64,000 nucleotides of DNA from Bacteroidota bacterium (GTDB taxonomy: Bacteria; Bacteroidota; Bacteroidia; B-17B0; Aurantibacillaceae): positions 1 through 64,000 of the forward strand of contig JAAFIL010000004.1 of the NCBI GenBank assembly GCA_013297775.1. The letters run 5' to 3'. How positions within the stretch are numbered: the stretch's first letter is position 1; the number at the start of each line of letters is the position of its first letter. Under the pieces are notes generated by a model, which made no database searches, was not told where the DNA came from, and saw only the letters and a list, made by a program, of their open reading frames with translations. Shown here in pieces: positions 1 to 8,465 of the stretch. Made by a program: the position numbers and the translations under genes.

Positions 1-189
1 AGAATAAGTCGCCAACGCACTATCCTACGTTGACTTATTACCCATTTCAACACGACATCAAATAAATCATATTTATTTTAATTTTTTGATTTCATTTTTC
101 TAATCCCCAACTTTTAACCCTGACCCGAAAAAGTGCCTGTTTTATTGGGCTTTCACCTCTCACTACTACTCCTATTGCATAATTCCATA

Positions 190-274
190 TAGTTTATTGA
201 AAACTTAAATCAGTTGAACGCTTGGAAGAAAGTTATAACCTTTGGTCTATTACTTTCTTGAAATCTCGGTTTAA
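190..274 (+). repeat. Left arm of island-flanking inverted repeat
   Basis: The last 24 bases (251-274) are the exact reverse complement of 16176-16199. The preceding 60 or so bases align with gaps and mismatches to the reverse complement of 16200-16270, including a GTTATA(A/G)CCTT segment and a TTGAAAA..TAAATCA segment. Similarity stops on the island side at 274. The two arms lie outside the first and last genes of the metal cluster, about 15.9 kb apart. Confidence 0.75.
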
Positions 275-377
275 CTATAATTTCAGGAAATCGGATACTT
301 TAGAATAAAATATCTAACTCTGTAAAACACTTAAAATCAAAACTTAAAAATGAGTTATATGGGATAGACAGTTGAAG
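275..377 (+). repeat. Dispersed intergenic repeat, copy 1
   Basis: This segment resembles 60421-60712 in two blocks and in the same order. The first block contains AATTTCAGG, then CTTTAGAATAAA and TAACTC. The second contains a GTTA(T/C)ATGG(G/A)ATAGACAGT motif followed by GAAG. In the distal copy, a tandem-repeat cluster separates the blocks. No coding potential is seen. It appears to be a degenerate member of a genome-specific repeat family. Confidence 0.55.
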
Positions 378-609
378 TAGTAATTTATTAATCGTTTCAT
401 TGGGTTAAATTATAGTATGAGTAAAAGGTACACAACAACATGGAAGTATTTCTTTTTTATTTTGAATTCAATTTCTTATTGATTTGTATCTAAAATGTAG
501 TTGCCAATATGAATTTTAAATAGAGATCTATGGGTTAACCTGCGTACTAGTAATCAACGGTCTAAAGAAGATTTAATAACTAATAAAACTACTTCTTAAC
601 TTTAAAACA

Positions 610-1347
610 CTAATGATGATGAAAAAATAGATTGTAAACAAAATAACCTGCACCAACAAAAATAATGAGATAGGCACTCAACACATCCATTTTACTAAAC
701 AGTGGGTGCTTTTCTTGTTGCTGTGCCAGTTTTTTACCAACTATAGAAAATAAAACGGCAATCGAAAACATCACCAATATAAATCCCAATACATAAATTA
801 AAACATAACCAAACGAATTAGAAAAACTACCTGATTGACCTGCCATAAAAAATGCGGCAATGGCAGACGGACAAGGCACTAAGCCACTTAAAATACCCAC
901 CAATGCTGTTGTTTTATGCGTATGCGTGGATTGAACCGCCGTAATAGTGTTCAACTTTAATTCCTTTACATTTACTTTTTTTTTAGCCGAGATATTTTTT
1001 GAATGGGTGTGATGAGCACAACTTGGCGAACAAACGTGTTTATTATTTTTTAGTTTATACAACATATAGCCACCTATCGAAATTAAAACAAGCGGTGAAA
1101 CAAGTCCTAAAATATGCTCTGCACGTTCTGAATTAAATTGAGGAAATAAGTAAGATACAATGAAACCAATAGCTAACAACATAAACGTATGCGAAAAGGC
1201 CATACTAAACACCAGCGTAAACAAATGACTCTTTGCATTTTTATTGCCAATAGTGTAAGATGCCATAGCCGTTTTTCCATGCCCTGGCTCTAAAGCATGC
1301 ATGGCTCCTAAAACAAAAGCCGTTCCAGTATTTAAAACATTAACCAT
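610..1347 (-). CDS. RcnA/NicO-family metal permease
   Basis: This is an integral membrane protein of 245 aa, likely moving a divalent transition metal across the inner membrane. The motif HALEPGHGKT at residues 17-26 is the hallmark of the NicO/RcnA nickel-cobalt family, and a second conserved loop GLVPCPSA occurs near residue 155. About six hydrophobic segments are visible. Histidine/cysteine-rich loops (CSPSCAHHTH near 106-115, THTH near 141) and a C-terminal HHH may bind metal. It is divergently oriented from the ABC operon and shares its intergenic region with the Zur-like operator. The family is known for Ni/Co, but the context suggests zinc. Direction of transport cannot be read from sequence. 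Confidence 0.85.
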   Translation of the reverse strand: MVNVLNTGTAFVLGAMHALEPGHGKTAMASYTIGNKNAKSHLFTLVFSMAFSHTFMLLAIGFIVSYLFPQFNSERAEHILGLVSPLVLISIGGYMLYKLKNNKHVCSPSCAHHTHSKNISAKKKVNVKELKLNTITAVQSTHTHKTTALVGILSGLVPCPSAIAAFFMAGQSGSFSNSFGYVLIYVLGFILVMFSIAVLFSIVGKKLAQQQEKHPLFSKMDVLSAYLIIFVGAGYFVYNLFFHHH

Positions 1348-1495
1348 AAAACAAATTTAAACTATTTATTGCAAAAGAAAAAAAGATACGTTTACGGTGT
1401 CTTTAAGAGCATCTATCTATTTGTATTTAATATTTCACCATCTAATGTAAAAGCATCATAAACTCAGTCTAATTTCTCGATTTACTCATGTTTTC

Positions 1496-1524
1496 TTGTG
1501 TGTATTATTAATTGATTATATTTG
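1496..1524 (+). promoter_or_regulatory. Predicted Bacteroidota promoter of ABC operon
   Basis: A TTG at 1496-1498 is followed after 18 bases by TATATTTG at 1517-1524. This fits the Bacteroidota housekeeping pattern TTG-N17-23-TAnnTTTG. Transcription would start near 1530, inside the operator, about 24 bases before the ATG at 1554. Confidence 0.6.
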
Positions 1525-1537
1525 CAACATTGTTGCA
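1523..1537. promoter_or_regulatory. Zur-like operator, site 1
   Basis: A perfect 15-bp palindrome, TGCAACA-T-TGTTGCA, overlaps the end of the predicted -7 box and the expected start site of the ABC operon. A near-identical palindrome (TGCAAC-ATA-GTTGCA) lies before the NiCoT operon at 5855-5869, downstream of a Fur-family repressor gene. Size, symmetry and position fit a Fur-family repressor site. Assignment to the local Zur-like protein is inference. Confidence 0.65.
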
Positions 1538-1553
1538 TTAATAAAATTAGTTT

Positions 1554-2231
1554 ATGATAGCTCTTCAAAATATTCAAAAATCTTTTGCTGGACAAAAGGC
1601 ATTAAACAATCTTACACTTGAAATTAAAGCGGGTGAGATATATGGCCTCTTAGGAGCCAATGGCGCAGGGAAGTCCACAACCTTGAACTTACTTTTGGGC
1701 TTCCTAAGTCCAGATTCAGGAACACTCACTATGGGTAAAAATCTTAAAACGGAAGTAGGATACATTCCCGAGAATGTCAATCTATACCCTTATTTAAGTG
1801 GCATAGAAAACTTAGATTACTTCTGCAAGTTAACAGGTTTAAAATACAGTAAAATTGAATTAACCGATTTTTTATCTGAATGCGGTTTGGCAAAAGAAGC
1901 GCACAACAAGCGAACACAGTCCTACTCAAAAGGAATGCGACAAAAGGTGGGTATTGCTATTGCGTATGCAAAAAAAGCGAAGTTTTATTTATTAGATGAA
2001 CCTGCTAGTGGACTCGACCCCTTAGCAAGTAATGAACTTTCAGAATTATTAAAGAAATTGGCTTCTAATGGTGCTACTATTTTAATGGCTTCGCACGATA
2101 TTTTTAGAGTTCGAGAAGTTTGTCAACGTATCGGTATTCTCAAACAAGGCTCCTTGGTGAAAGAACTCCGTAGTGAAGAAGTTAGTGCTAATGAATTGGA
2201 ACAACTCTATTTAAAATACATGCAAAACTAA
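1554..2231 (+). CDS. ABC transporter ATP-binding protein
   Basis: This is a 225-aa cytoplasmic ATPase subunit of an ABC transporter. Walker A GANGAGKS is at residues 34-41, the signature YSKGMRQ at 124-130 and Walker B FYLLDEP at 144-150, all intact. It resembles the NosF/CcmA-like group that works with ABC-2 permeases. It is first in a three-gene unit, with only 7 bases to the next gene, and follows a predicted promoter overlapped by the Zur-like palindrome, so it is probably derepressed under metal limitation. The two downstream DUF3526 permeases are its likely partners. The substrate is unknown. Confidence 0.93.
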   Translation: MIALQNIQKSFAGQKALNNLTLEIKAGEIYGLLGANGAGKSTTLNLLLGFLSPDSGTLTMGKNLKTEVGYIPENVNLYPYLSGIENLDYFCKLTGLKYSKIELTDFLSECGLAKEAHNKRTQSYSKGMRQKVGIAIAYAKKAKFYLLDEPASGLDPLASNELSELLKKLASNGATILMASHDIFRVREVCQRIGILKQGSLVKELRSEEVSANELEQLYLKYMQN

Positions 2232-2238
2232 TTTATTT

Positions 2239-3654
2239 ATGTGGGAAATTATAAAAAATGAATGGCAGTTTTTTGCGCGCAGCCGCACTTTACTTGTTAC
2301 GTCCTTGGGCTTTGTTGTTGTTTTATTACTAACTATTTTTTTGGGATATCGTCAAACACACGAACAGACTCTTCGTTACCAATCTGCTCAAAAACACTTT
2401 CGAACGCAATGGGAAAACAACAGAGAGATGCACCCGCATGGCGTTGTTCACTATGGAACATTTGTATTTAAACCCGCTAACTTGTCAAGTGGCCTTGATG
2501 AAGGTATCAATAGCACAACGGGCAATATGCTAAAATTGGAAGGACACGTCCAAAACGAAATTACGCATACAGAAGCATCTCAAACACAAGCCATCTCTAA
2601 GTTTGGAAAACTCAAAGGCTCACTTTTACTGCAATATATTATTCCGCTTTTATTAATTTTCTTGGCTTTTCAATCCATCAACAGCGAAAAGCAAAGCGGA
2701 CGTTTAAAATTACTAGTACTTCAAGGTGCAAATCTTACAAAAATTATTTTAGCTAAAACCTTATCAGTTTCTATATATGGCATAGCACTTTTAACACTAA
2801 GTGTTTTAGCTTATGCTGTGTTAAATTTAAAAACCCTCAACGCAGAAATCATCAGCAGAACCTTGTTTTTATTTTTAGCTTACTGTTTATACTATTTTAT
2901 TGTTAGCGGATTAACAGTATATCTTTCGGCTCGTTTAAAAAATACGGCTTTAGCCCTTACTTCTATGTTAGGCGTATGGATTATTTGGACAATTTTTTTA
3001 CCCAATATTTTATTGAGTTCAGTAGAACAATGGCACGAACTACCGAGCCGAGTTGCTTTTAAAAAAGCAATGCGAGATGACCGTTCAAATGGCATTAACG
3101 GACATAACTCTTCTGATGGACGTTTAAAAGAACTAGAAAAAAAACTGCTGGCGGAGTATAAAGTAGATACCATTTCAAAATTGCCTTTTGATTTTTGGGG
3201 AGTGGTTATGCAAAAAGATGAAGAGTATGGCAATTTAGTTTGGGATAAACACTTTGGTAATTTGCGAAATGTATTGGCACAACAAAAACAGAGTTATCAA
3301 TTGGGCGCTATACTCAATCCATTCATTTCATTACAAAATCTTAGCATGGGCTTTGCAGGAAATGACAATAAGCATCATCAAGATTTTTTATTGCAGGCTG
3401 AAAATTACCGAAGAGGGTTCATCAAAAAGCTAAACGATAAACACGCTTATGGAAGCACGAAAACGGATACAAGTGATTGGGACGTGAAAGTAGGCGCAGC
3501 TTTTTATAAATCGGTAGCTGATTTTGAATATCAACCAGCAAAACTTTCTTCCATAATTCCTATCTACCTAATTGACTTGGTGATTTTGATTTTTTGGATG
3601 CTGCTCTCCGTTTCACTCCTCATTTTCGGATCTAAAAAAATACAAATCCTATGA
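2239..3654 (+). CDS. ABC-2 permease, DUF3526 type
   Basis: A 471-aa membrane protein with an N-terminal transmembrane segment (about 20-36), a soluble loop of about 100 residues, a cluster of five hydrophobic segments (about 130-260), a second soluble loop, and a C-terminal membrane segment ending near residue 465. This architecture and the EKQSGRLKLL motif after the second helix match DUF3526-type ABC permeases. It sits 7 bases after the ATPase gene and its stop overlaps the next start by 4 bases (ATGA). It probably forms a heterodimer with the next gene product. Export is more likely than import, since no binding protein is present. Confidence 0.88.
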   Translation: MWEIIKNEWQFFARSRTLLVTSLGFVVVLLLTIFLGYRQTHEQTLRYQSAQKHFRTQWENNREMHPHGVVHYGTFVFKPANLSSGLDEGINSTTGNMLKLEGHVQNEITHTEASQTQAISKFGKLKGSLLLQYIIPLLLIFLAFQSINSEKQSGRLKLLVLQGANLTKIILAKTLSVSIYGIALLTLSVLAYAVLNLKTLNAEIISRTLFLFLAYCLYYFIVSGLTVYLSARLKNTALALTSMLGVWIIWTIFLPNILLSSVEQWHELPSRVAFKKAMRDDRSNGINGHNSSDGRLKELEKKLLAEYKVDTISKLPFDFWGVVMQKDEEYGNLVWDKHFGNLRNVLAQQKQSYQLGAILNPFISLQNLSMGFAGNDNKHHQDFLLQAENYRRGFIKKLNDKHAYGSTKTDTSDWDVKVGAAFYKSVADFEYQPAKLSSIIPIYLIDLVILIFWMLLSVSLLIFGSKKIQIL

Positions 3655-4973
3655 AAAATTTATCCATATTTTTATACGAATGGAAACATTTTACCCGAAG
3701 TCCATTCAAAATAATTGCCGTGTTGCTTTACTTATTGGCGGGTATTTATGGATTACACAAAGGTGCTAGTTTATACCATAAACAACATGCCGCTATTAAT
3801 GAAATTGAACAGAAAGCTGCAAAAGAAAAGCAAACCTGTTTAAATAGATACCAAGGCGATAGTTTAGTGCCATCCAAAGAAGATTGGGTAAATTTAGCTG
3901 AACCCAATTGGGCTATTGAATATACTCAAGTTTATCATCATAAATCGCCGTCTTCGGCTATGGTATATAGCATTGGGCAAAGCGAACAGTATGGATTTTC
4001 AAAAAAAATCACACGCTGGGCAAGCCCCTATGATGATGACTTAGTAGAAGAAATTGCTAATCCCGAACGCCTTCAAATAGGTACACTTGATTTTACTTTT
4101 GTTTTACTTTTTTTATCGCCTTTGCTTTTGTTGGTATTGCTTTATAATATCAAAAGCTCAGAAATAGAGCAGGGCTTTATGGCATTGATAGAGGTACAAA
4201 GTGTCTCTAAAAATAGTTGGCTTGTAACACGGGTACTGTTTTATTTTCTTTTAGTACTCTTTACCAATCTATTGCTTATTATTTTTGGTGGATTGCAAAC
4301 TGGCGTATTTACTGCGGCCAATAAAGCATTTGGGCAAATGCTTTTGTATAGCTTTAGCTATTGTACTTTTTGGTTTGTCTTGTTTTTCTTCATTCTACAA
4401 ATTGGCAAAAGCATTATGAGCAATACGTTGAAAATGATTGGCATTTATTTTGTATTTGCATTTATTATCCCAGCGGCGGTCTCTCAATATTTAAGCATTC
4501 AATACCCCACCAACTTAATGACCGAATTTGCAGATGCAAAACTTGAAAAAAGATGGCAACTGTGGGACAAATCGGATACGCTTAGACTTGCTGAATTAGA
4601 AAAACTATTTCCTGCAATTACGAAGAGTTCTTTACTGAAAAATAACGATAAGCGATCAACAGCCATTCAGGAATCAACCTCTGCTTTAGAAAACCGATTA
4701 AGAAAAGTAAGCATTCAACCCATTGAGGAAGAAAATAGAATTAAAAATGCGTTTATTAGCGGTACGTTTTGGTTCAATCCAGTAAGTTTTTTTCACAACC
4801 GCTTTAATACTGTTTCCCAAACGCATTTTGATAATTACCAAAATTATCGAAATGAAATACAATACTTGATTGATAAGCAAATTGGATTTTTAATTTCAGA
4901 AATGTGGAACGATGTAAAAGTGGATAAGAAAAAGTACTTGGAGTATGATCAAAAACTTAAACGTTTGAATTGA
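3651..4973 (+). CDS. ABC-2 permease, DUF3526 type, second
   Basis: A 440-aa membrane protein and the second permease of the unit, translationally coupled through a 4-base overlap. It has an early membrane segment (about 18-35), a soluble loop of about 100 aa, several hydrophobic segments from about 143 to 290, and a soluble C-terminal part. The motif SSEIEQGFMALI corresponds to the position of SEKQSGRLKLL in the preceding paralogue. Unlike that paralogue, it lacks a clear C-terminal transmembrane segment. Family: DUF3526/ABC-2. Substrate unknown; the metal-island context suggests a role in envelope changes or export during metal limitation. Confidence 0.87.
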   Translation: MKNLSIFLYEWKHFTRSPFKIIAVLLYLLAGIYGLHKGASLYHKQHAAINEIEQKAAKEKQTCLNRYQGDSLVPSKEDWVNLAEPNWAIEYTQVYHHKSPSSAMVYSIGQSEQYGFSKKITRWASPYDDDLVEEIANPERLQIGTLDFTFVLLFLSPLLLLVLLYNIKSSEIEQGFMALIEVQSVSKNSWLVTRVLFYFLLVLFTNLLLIIFGGLQTGVFTAANKAFGQMLLYSFSYCTFWFVLFFFILQIGKSIMSNTLKMIGIYFVFAFIIPAAVSQYLSIQYPTNLMTEFADAKLEKRWQLWDKSDTLRLAELEKLFPAITKSSLLKNNDKRSTAIQESTSALENRLRKVSIQPIEEENRIKNAFISGTFWFNPVSFFHNRFNTVSQTHFDNYQNYRNEIQYLIDKQIGFLISEMWNDVKVDKKKYLEYDQKLKRLN

Positions 4974-5113
4974 TTTATAGAAAATCTATTGATGAGTAAT
5001 TAATATAAATAGTAAGAAAAAATAGCGATGAACCATTTTAAATCAAGAGAATTTATCAAGTTAAATACAATAGACTAACGTATAAAGAATTGAAACCAAA
5101 AAATAAATTGTAA

Positions 5114-5308
5114 ATGCTACCACAAACATTTCACGATTGGCGAAACTGCATCACTAACGATTGCAAAATAAATCTAACAAGAGAATTTGCGGCTGAACGT
5201 TTGGCCGTTTATCAAGATAAACAACACCCCGAAACGCAAAAATTTATTTCGCTTTATGGCGAGTTTCACTTGTACAACGTTATTAACTGGTTTAGTCAAA
5301 TCCTGTAA
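5114..5308 (+). CDS. Small uncharacterised protein upstream of zur
   Basis: A 64-aa soluble protein, lying 11 bases before the Fur-family gene. It has a paired-cysteine segment (NCITNDCKINLT) near the N-terminus and a C-terminal LYGEFHLYNVINWF. The composition is that of a real folded domain, with a charged middle and an amphipathic end, and not of chance translation. I do not recognise a named family, although I have an impression of similar small proteins in Bacteroidota. Position suggests co-transcription with the repressor, so a role in metal sensing or repressor modulation is possible but unproven. Confidence 0.7.
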   Translation: MLPQTFHDWRNCITNDCKINLTREFAAERLAVYQDKQHPETQKFISLYGEFHLYNVINWFSQIL

Positions 5309-5319
5309 ATTAGTTTTTT

Positions 5320-5757
5320 ATGTTTAATTTTAACGAAATGAAAAAAGCTGCTCAAATTTTAGATGAATTGGGATTTCGTAAAACAGAAATCCGATTAAAA
5401 GTTTTAGACCATTTACAAAAAGTAAACAAAGCCGTTTCGCAACCCGAACTCGAAATTAAGTTTAATAAGTTTGCCGATAGGGTTACCCTTTACCGCATCT
5501 TATCGGCCTTTGAAGCAAAAGGAATTATCCATAAAATAATGGATGCACATGGCGTGGCAAGGTATGCGCTTTGTAACCACAAACATTGTATGGAACACCA
5601 ACACCACGATGAGCATGTGCATTTTAATTGCACCGAGTGTGGCGATGTGGTGTGTTTAGATACCGTTAAAATTCCTGCACTAAAACTTCCCAAAGCATTT
5701 TCATCAGCAAAAATAAATCTTAACATCGAAGGCATTTGTAACCATTGTCAGAAATAA
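5320..5757 (+). CDS. zur: Fur-family repressor, Zur-like
   Basis: A 145-aa Fur-superfamily regulator. The N-terminal winged helix carries the recognition helix DRVTLYRIL (53-61). A His-rich linker, EHQHHDEHVHF (92-102), supplies regulatory metal ligands. C104/C107 and C140/C143 form the two CxxC pairs of the structural zinc site. With COG0523 GTPases, a TonB receptor and permeases around it, the zinc-responsive (Zur) subgroup fits best; Fur or Nur cannot be excluded from sequence alone. Its likely targets are the palindromes at 1523-1537 and 5855-5869. A second in-frame ATG at 5338 is an alternative start. Confidence 0.85.
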   Translation: MFNFNEMKKAAQILDELGFRKTEIRLKVLDHLQKVNKAVSQPELEIKFNKFADRVTLYRILSAFEAKGIIHKIMDAHGVARYALCNHKHCMEHQHHDEHVHFNCTECGDVVCLDTVKIPALKLPKAFSSAKINLNIEGICNHCQK

Positions 5758-5854
5758 TAACCTTATAGTTTTAAGTTTATCTTATCCAACTACATTTTAA
5801 ACTTACCGTTTAAAAATATAGGGCCTCCACTACAAACATCATATTTTATTTAAT

Positions 5855-5869
5855 TGCAACATAGTTGCA
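5855..5869. promoter_or_regulatory. Zur-like operator, site 2
   Basis: The palindrome TGCAAC-ATA-GTTGCA has the same half-sites and spacing as site 1 at 1523-1537. It lies 38-52 bases upstream of the probable ATG (5907) of the NiCoT-like gene and 97 bases after the repressor stop. A clear TAnnTTTG box was not found beside it. Repression by the adjacent Fur-family protein is inferred. Confidence 0.65.
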
Positions 5870-5906
5870 TTTAATCAAAAGAATCAATACATTTGTCCAA
5901 CAAAAA

Positions 5907-6728
5907 ATGGAGAGTGCTATTCCTTTATCTATCAATTTATCTGGAGTTTTACTATTATTATCTCTAGGCTTGCGGCATGGTTTAGACCCTGACCACATTG
6001 CTATCATTGATGGAATGACCTTACGTTACAATCACTTAAAATCGCCGTTTGCCAAATGGATAGGTACGCTTTTTGCCATTGGCCACGGCTTTATAGTAAC
6101 TCTTATTGCCATTCTATTTAGTTTATTCACCTTTTCGTTTATAGTACCACATTGGTTAAAGTTTATTGTAGAATGGATACCCATAGCCTTATTACTCTTC
6201 ATTGGTGTTTTAAATTTACTCAACCTCCTTCATCAAAAAACAAATACCTTAATAGGTTGGCGAACAAAATTAATTCCAAAAAAATTAAAAAATAGTACCA
6301 ACCCCTTATCCATTGTACTCATTGGTATTCTATTTGGATTAGTTTTTGATACCGCCACACAGGCCGCCGCTTGGGGATTTATTGCCGCCGAACATGGAGG
6401 TGTACTAACGGCTTTACTTATGGGACTCATTTTCTCGCTAGGTATGATTGTAACAGATACCATTGATAGCAGAATACTGCATTTCATGATTAGCAAAACA
6501 GATAATCAATCTTTAATTACACACTACCGTAAAACCATTGGATGGGCGATTGTACTCCTTTCTTTTTTAATGGCTATATATAAAACTATTTTAATTCTTG
6601 TACCAGGTTTTACTTTAAACGACAATATGAACTTATACGTTGGGCTGTCCCTTGTTTTATTGTTGTGCCTTCTCTACCTCTTTTTAATTTTTAAAAAATC
6701 AAAATACCCAGCTATCCATGTCAAATAA
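5907..6728 (+). CDS. NiCoT/HoxN-like metal permease
   Basis: A 273-aa inner-membrane permease with about seven hydrophobic segments. The motif RHGLDPDHIAIID at residues 23-35 corresponds to the HX4DH metal-binding signature in helix II of nickel/cobalt transporters (NiCoT). I place the start at ATG 5907: extension upstream to a TTG at 5865 would run into the operator palindrome. Its last 11 bases overlap the next gene. The family is characterised for Ni/Co uptake, but under a Zur-type site zinc uptake or metal supply to a COG0523 chaperone is plausible. Confidence 0.83.
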   Translation: MESAIPLSINLSGVLLLLSLGLRHGLDPDHIAIIDGMTLRYNHLKSPFAKWIGTLFAIGHGFIVTLIAILFSLFTFSFIVPHWLKFIVEWIPIALLLFIGVLNLLNLLHQKTNTLIGWRTKLIPKKLKNSTNPLSIVLIGILFGLVFDTATQAAAWGFIAAEHGGVLTALLMGLIFSLGMIVTDTIDSRILHFMISKTDNQSLITHYRKTIGWAIVLLSFLMAIYKTILILVPGFTLNDNMNLYVGLSLVLLLCLLYLFLIFKKSKYPAIHVK

Positions 6729-7068
6729 AGACATAACCAAATTAAAGCACACACTATTTATGTGCAATGGCAGTTGTTGCAACAAAGCAGGTGCCGAGGA
6801 AATGATTTTAGAACTGCGTAAAGAAATAAGAGCCTGTGGTTGTTTTGAAGAAATACATACGGTTAGAACCAAGTGCATGGGGCGTTGCGACGATGCGGCG
6901 GTTATCTTTGTTCAACCCGAGTGTGTTTGGTATAAGTGTGTAAATAAAGAAGATGTAAAATCAATTGTACACGATTATCTCATCAATAATAAAATAGTAG
7001 AAACTAAGTTTTTATATAAACACGGCGAGTCGTTTATTAACAGCGATGCCATACCTAATGCAACCTAA
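6718..7068 (+). CDS. 2Fe-2S thioredoxin-like ferredoxin
   Basis: A 116-aa soluble protein with the pattern of (2Fe-2S) thioredoxin-like ferredoxins: C16-x3-C20-C21 near the N-terminus and C53-x3-C57 in RTKCMGRCDDA, plus further cysteines at 40, 42, 69 and 74. The fold LFMCNGSCC...VRTKCMGRCDDAAVIFVQP matches the family well. It overlaps the permease gene by 11 bases and precedes the GTPase by 11 bases, so it is part of one transcript. A redox or metal-carrier role beside a COG0523 chaperone is inference. Confidence 0.8.
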   Translation: MSNKDITKLKHTLFMCNGSCCNKAGAEEMILELRKEIRACGCFEEIHTVRTKCMGRCDDAAVIFVQPECVWYKCVNKEDVKSIVHDYLINNKIVETKFLYKHGESFINSDAIPNAT

Positions 7069-7079
7069 TAACTAACACT

Positions 7080-8465
7080 ATGGAAAATAAAAATGCAATA
7101 CCCGTAACTGTTTTAACTGGATTTTTAGGCTCGGGAAAAACAACTTTACTCAATAAAATATTGAGCGAGAACCACGGTAAAAAAATTGCCGTTATCGAAA
7201 ACGAATTTGGAGAAGTTGGTGTGGATAACGAATTAGTAATTGGCGCCGACGAGGAAATTTTTGAAATGAACAATGGCTGTATTTGTTGCACCGTACGCGG
7301 CGACCTCATTCGCATATTAGACCAATTAATGAAGCGAAAAGATAAACTCGATTATATTATTGTAGAAACCACAGGCATGGCAAACCCTGCACCCGTGGCT
7401 CAAACCTTTTGGGTGGACGATGATATTAGAGCAACTTACAGCCTCGATGCCATTGTAACCATTGTGGATGCAAAGCACGTTTGGCAACACATTGACGATA
7501 GTTCTGAATGTAAAGAGCAAATTGCGTTTGCCGATGTAATACTACTTAACAAAACAGATTTAGTTTCGGAAGAAGAATTAATCACACTCGAAAAACGAAT
7601 TAAATCAATGAATGCGCAAGCTAAAATACACCGCACGAAAGATGCCGCTATTGATTTGAACAATATCCTCGACATTAAAGCATTTGACTTAGATGCCAAA
7701 GCCGAATTAAATCCAGAATTTTTAATTGAAGAAGTACCTTTTGAATGGTGTGGTATTTTTGATTTTGAAAGTACCGAATACCAAATCAATATGACAGAAG
7801 GACCCGATTCATCGTTAGATATAGCATTCGTAAAACTAGACAATGATTCGGAATACCAAATTACAAAAGCTAAGAAATCAGCTATCAAATTATTTTCTGA
7901 AGAATACAAAGAAGTTAAAAACGGTAAATTTTTAAATTCCAATCACACACGCAATTGCCTTTTGATTGAAGAGGCGCAACAAACCTTTTATTTTAAACCC
8001 AATAAAAAAAGTTTTTATGCCGTGTTTACCCAACATGGTCCCGATGAGTTTAATATGCAATTTCTAAAAAGCGCAACCAATACTCAAGAAGAGAAAGAAA
8101 TAAAACCCATAAACGAAATTGAATATGCGCATAGCCACGAACACGATGATACTGTAACTTCGGTTGGTATCGAAGATGATAGTGAACTCAATATTCAAAA
8201 AGTAAATGAGTGGATTTCGTACTTACTTCAATTTAAAGGCACAGATATTTATCGCATGAAAGGTATTTTAAATATTAATGGTAACGACGATAGATTTGTA
8301 TTTCAAGGGGTACACATGCTGTTTGATGCGAAAGCCGATAGACAATGGAAACCCGAAGAGAAAAGAAGAAACCAATTAATTTTTATTGGTAAAAATCTTA
8401 ATAGAGAAGAGTTAGTAAACGGCTTTAAAAAGTGCATCGTTAAAAAACAATTAAATTTTGCCTAA
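7080..8465 (+). CDS. COG0523 GTP-binding metallochaperone
   Basis: A 461-aa G3E-family GTPase. Walker A GFLGSGKT is at 14-21, the family metal motif GCICC at 66-70, and LNKTDL serves as the guanine-specificity (NKxD) motif. The C-terminal CobW-C domain ends the protein, preceded by a short HSHEHDD metal-binding stretch. Between about residues 220 and 340 there is an extra segment of about 115 aa not found in short members such as the 312-aa copy at 15227. COG0523 proteins deliver or insert metals (Zn, Co, Fe) into client enzymes; the subgroup with Zur is linked to zinc limitation. Its stop overlaps the WD40 start (TAATG). Confidence 0.9.
   Translation: MENKNAIPVTVLTGFLGSGKTTLLNKILSENHGKKIAVIENEFGEVGVDNELVIGADEEIFEMNNGCICCTVRGDLIRILDQLMKRKDKLDYIIVETTGMANPAPVAQTFWVDDDIRATYSLDAIVTIVDAKHVWQHIDDSSECKEQIAFADVILLNKTDLVSEEELITLEKRIKSMNAQAKIHRTKDAAIDLNNILDIKAFDLDAKAELNPEFLIEEVPFEWCGIFDFESTEYQINMTEGPDSSLDIAFVKLDNDSEYQITKAKKSAIKLFSEEYKEVKNGKFLNSNHTRNCLLIEEAQQTFYFKPNKKSFYAVFTQHGPDEFNMQFLKSATNTQEEKEIKPINEIEYAHSHEHDDTVTSVGIEDDSELNIQKVNEWISYLLQFKGTDIYRMKGILNINGNDDRFVFQGVHMLFDAKADRQWKPEEKRRNQLIFIGKNLNREELVNGFKKCIVKKQLNFA

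Larger units (their letters stand above)
1..609. other. Gene-free flank of the metal island
   Basis: No convincing coding frame is visible in these 609 bases. The stretch holds two repeat-like segments described separately: an arm of a long inverted repeat (190-274), and a segment (about 275-377) resembling the region after the giant adhesin gene. The remainder is AT-rich with nothing I can assign. It lies beyond the 3' end of the minus-strand NicO-like gene. Confidence 0.6.

Noticed and set aside
1352-1359. TAAATTTG box on the minus strand just before the NicO-like gene
   Set aside because: It would place the transcription start at or inside the ATG, and no TTG lies at the right distance.
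6772-6783. TTGTTGCAACAA palindrome within the 2Fe-2S gene
   Set aside because: The half-sites are in the opposite order to the operator (TGCAAC...GTTGCA), and it lies in coding sequence for the cysteine motif.
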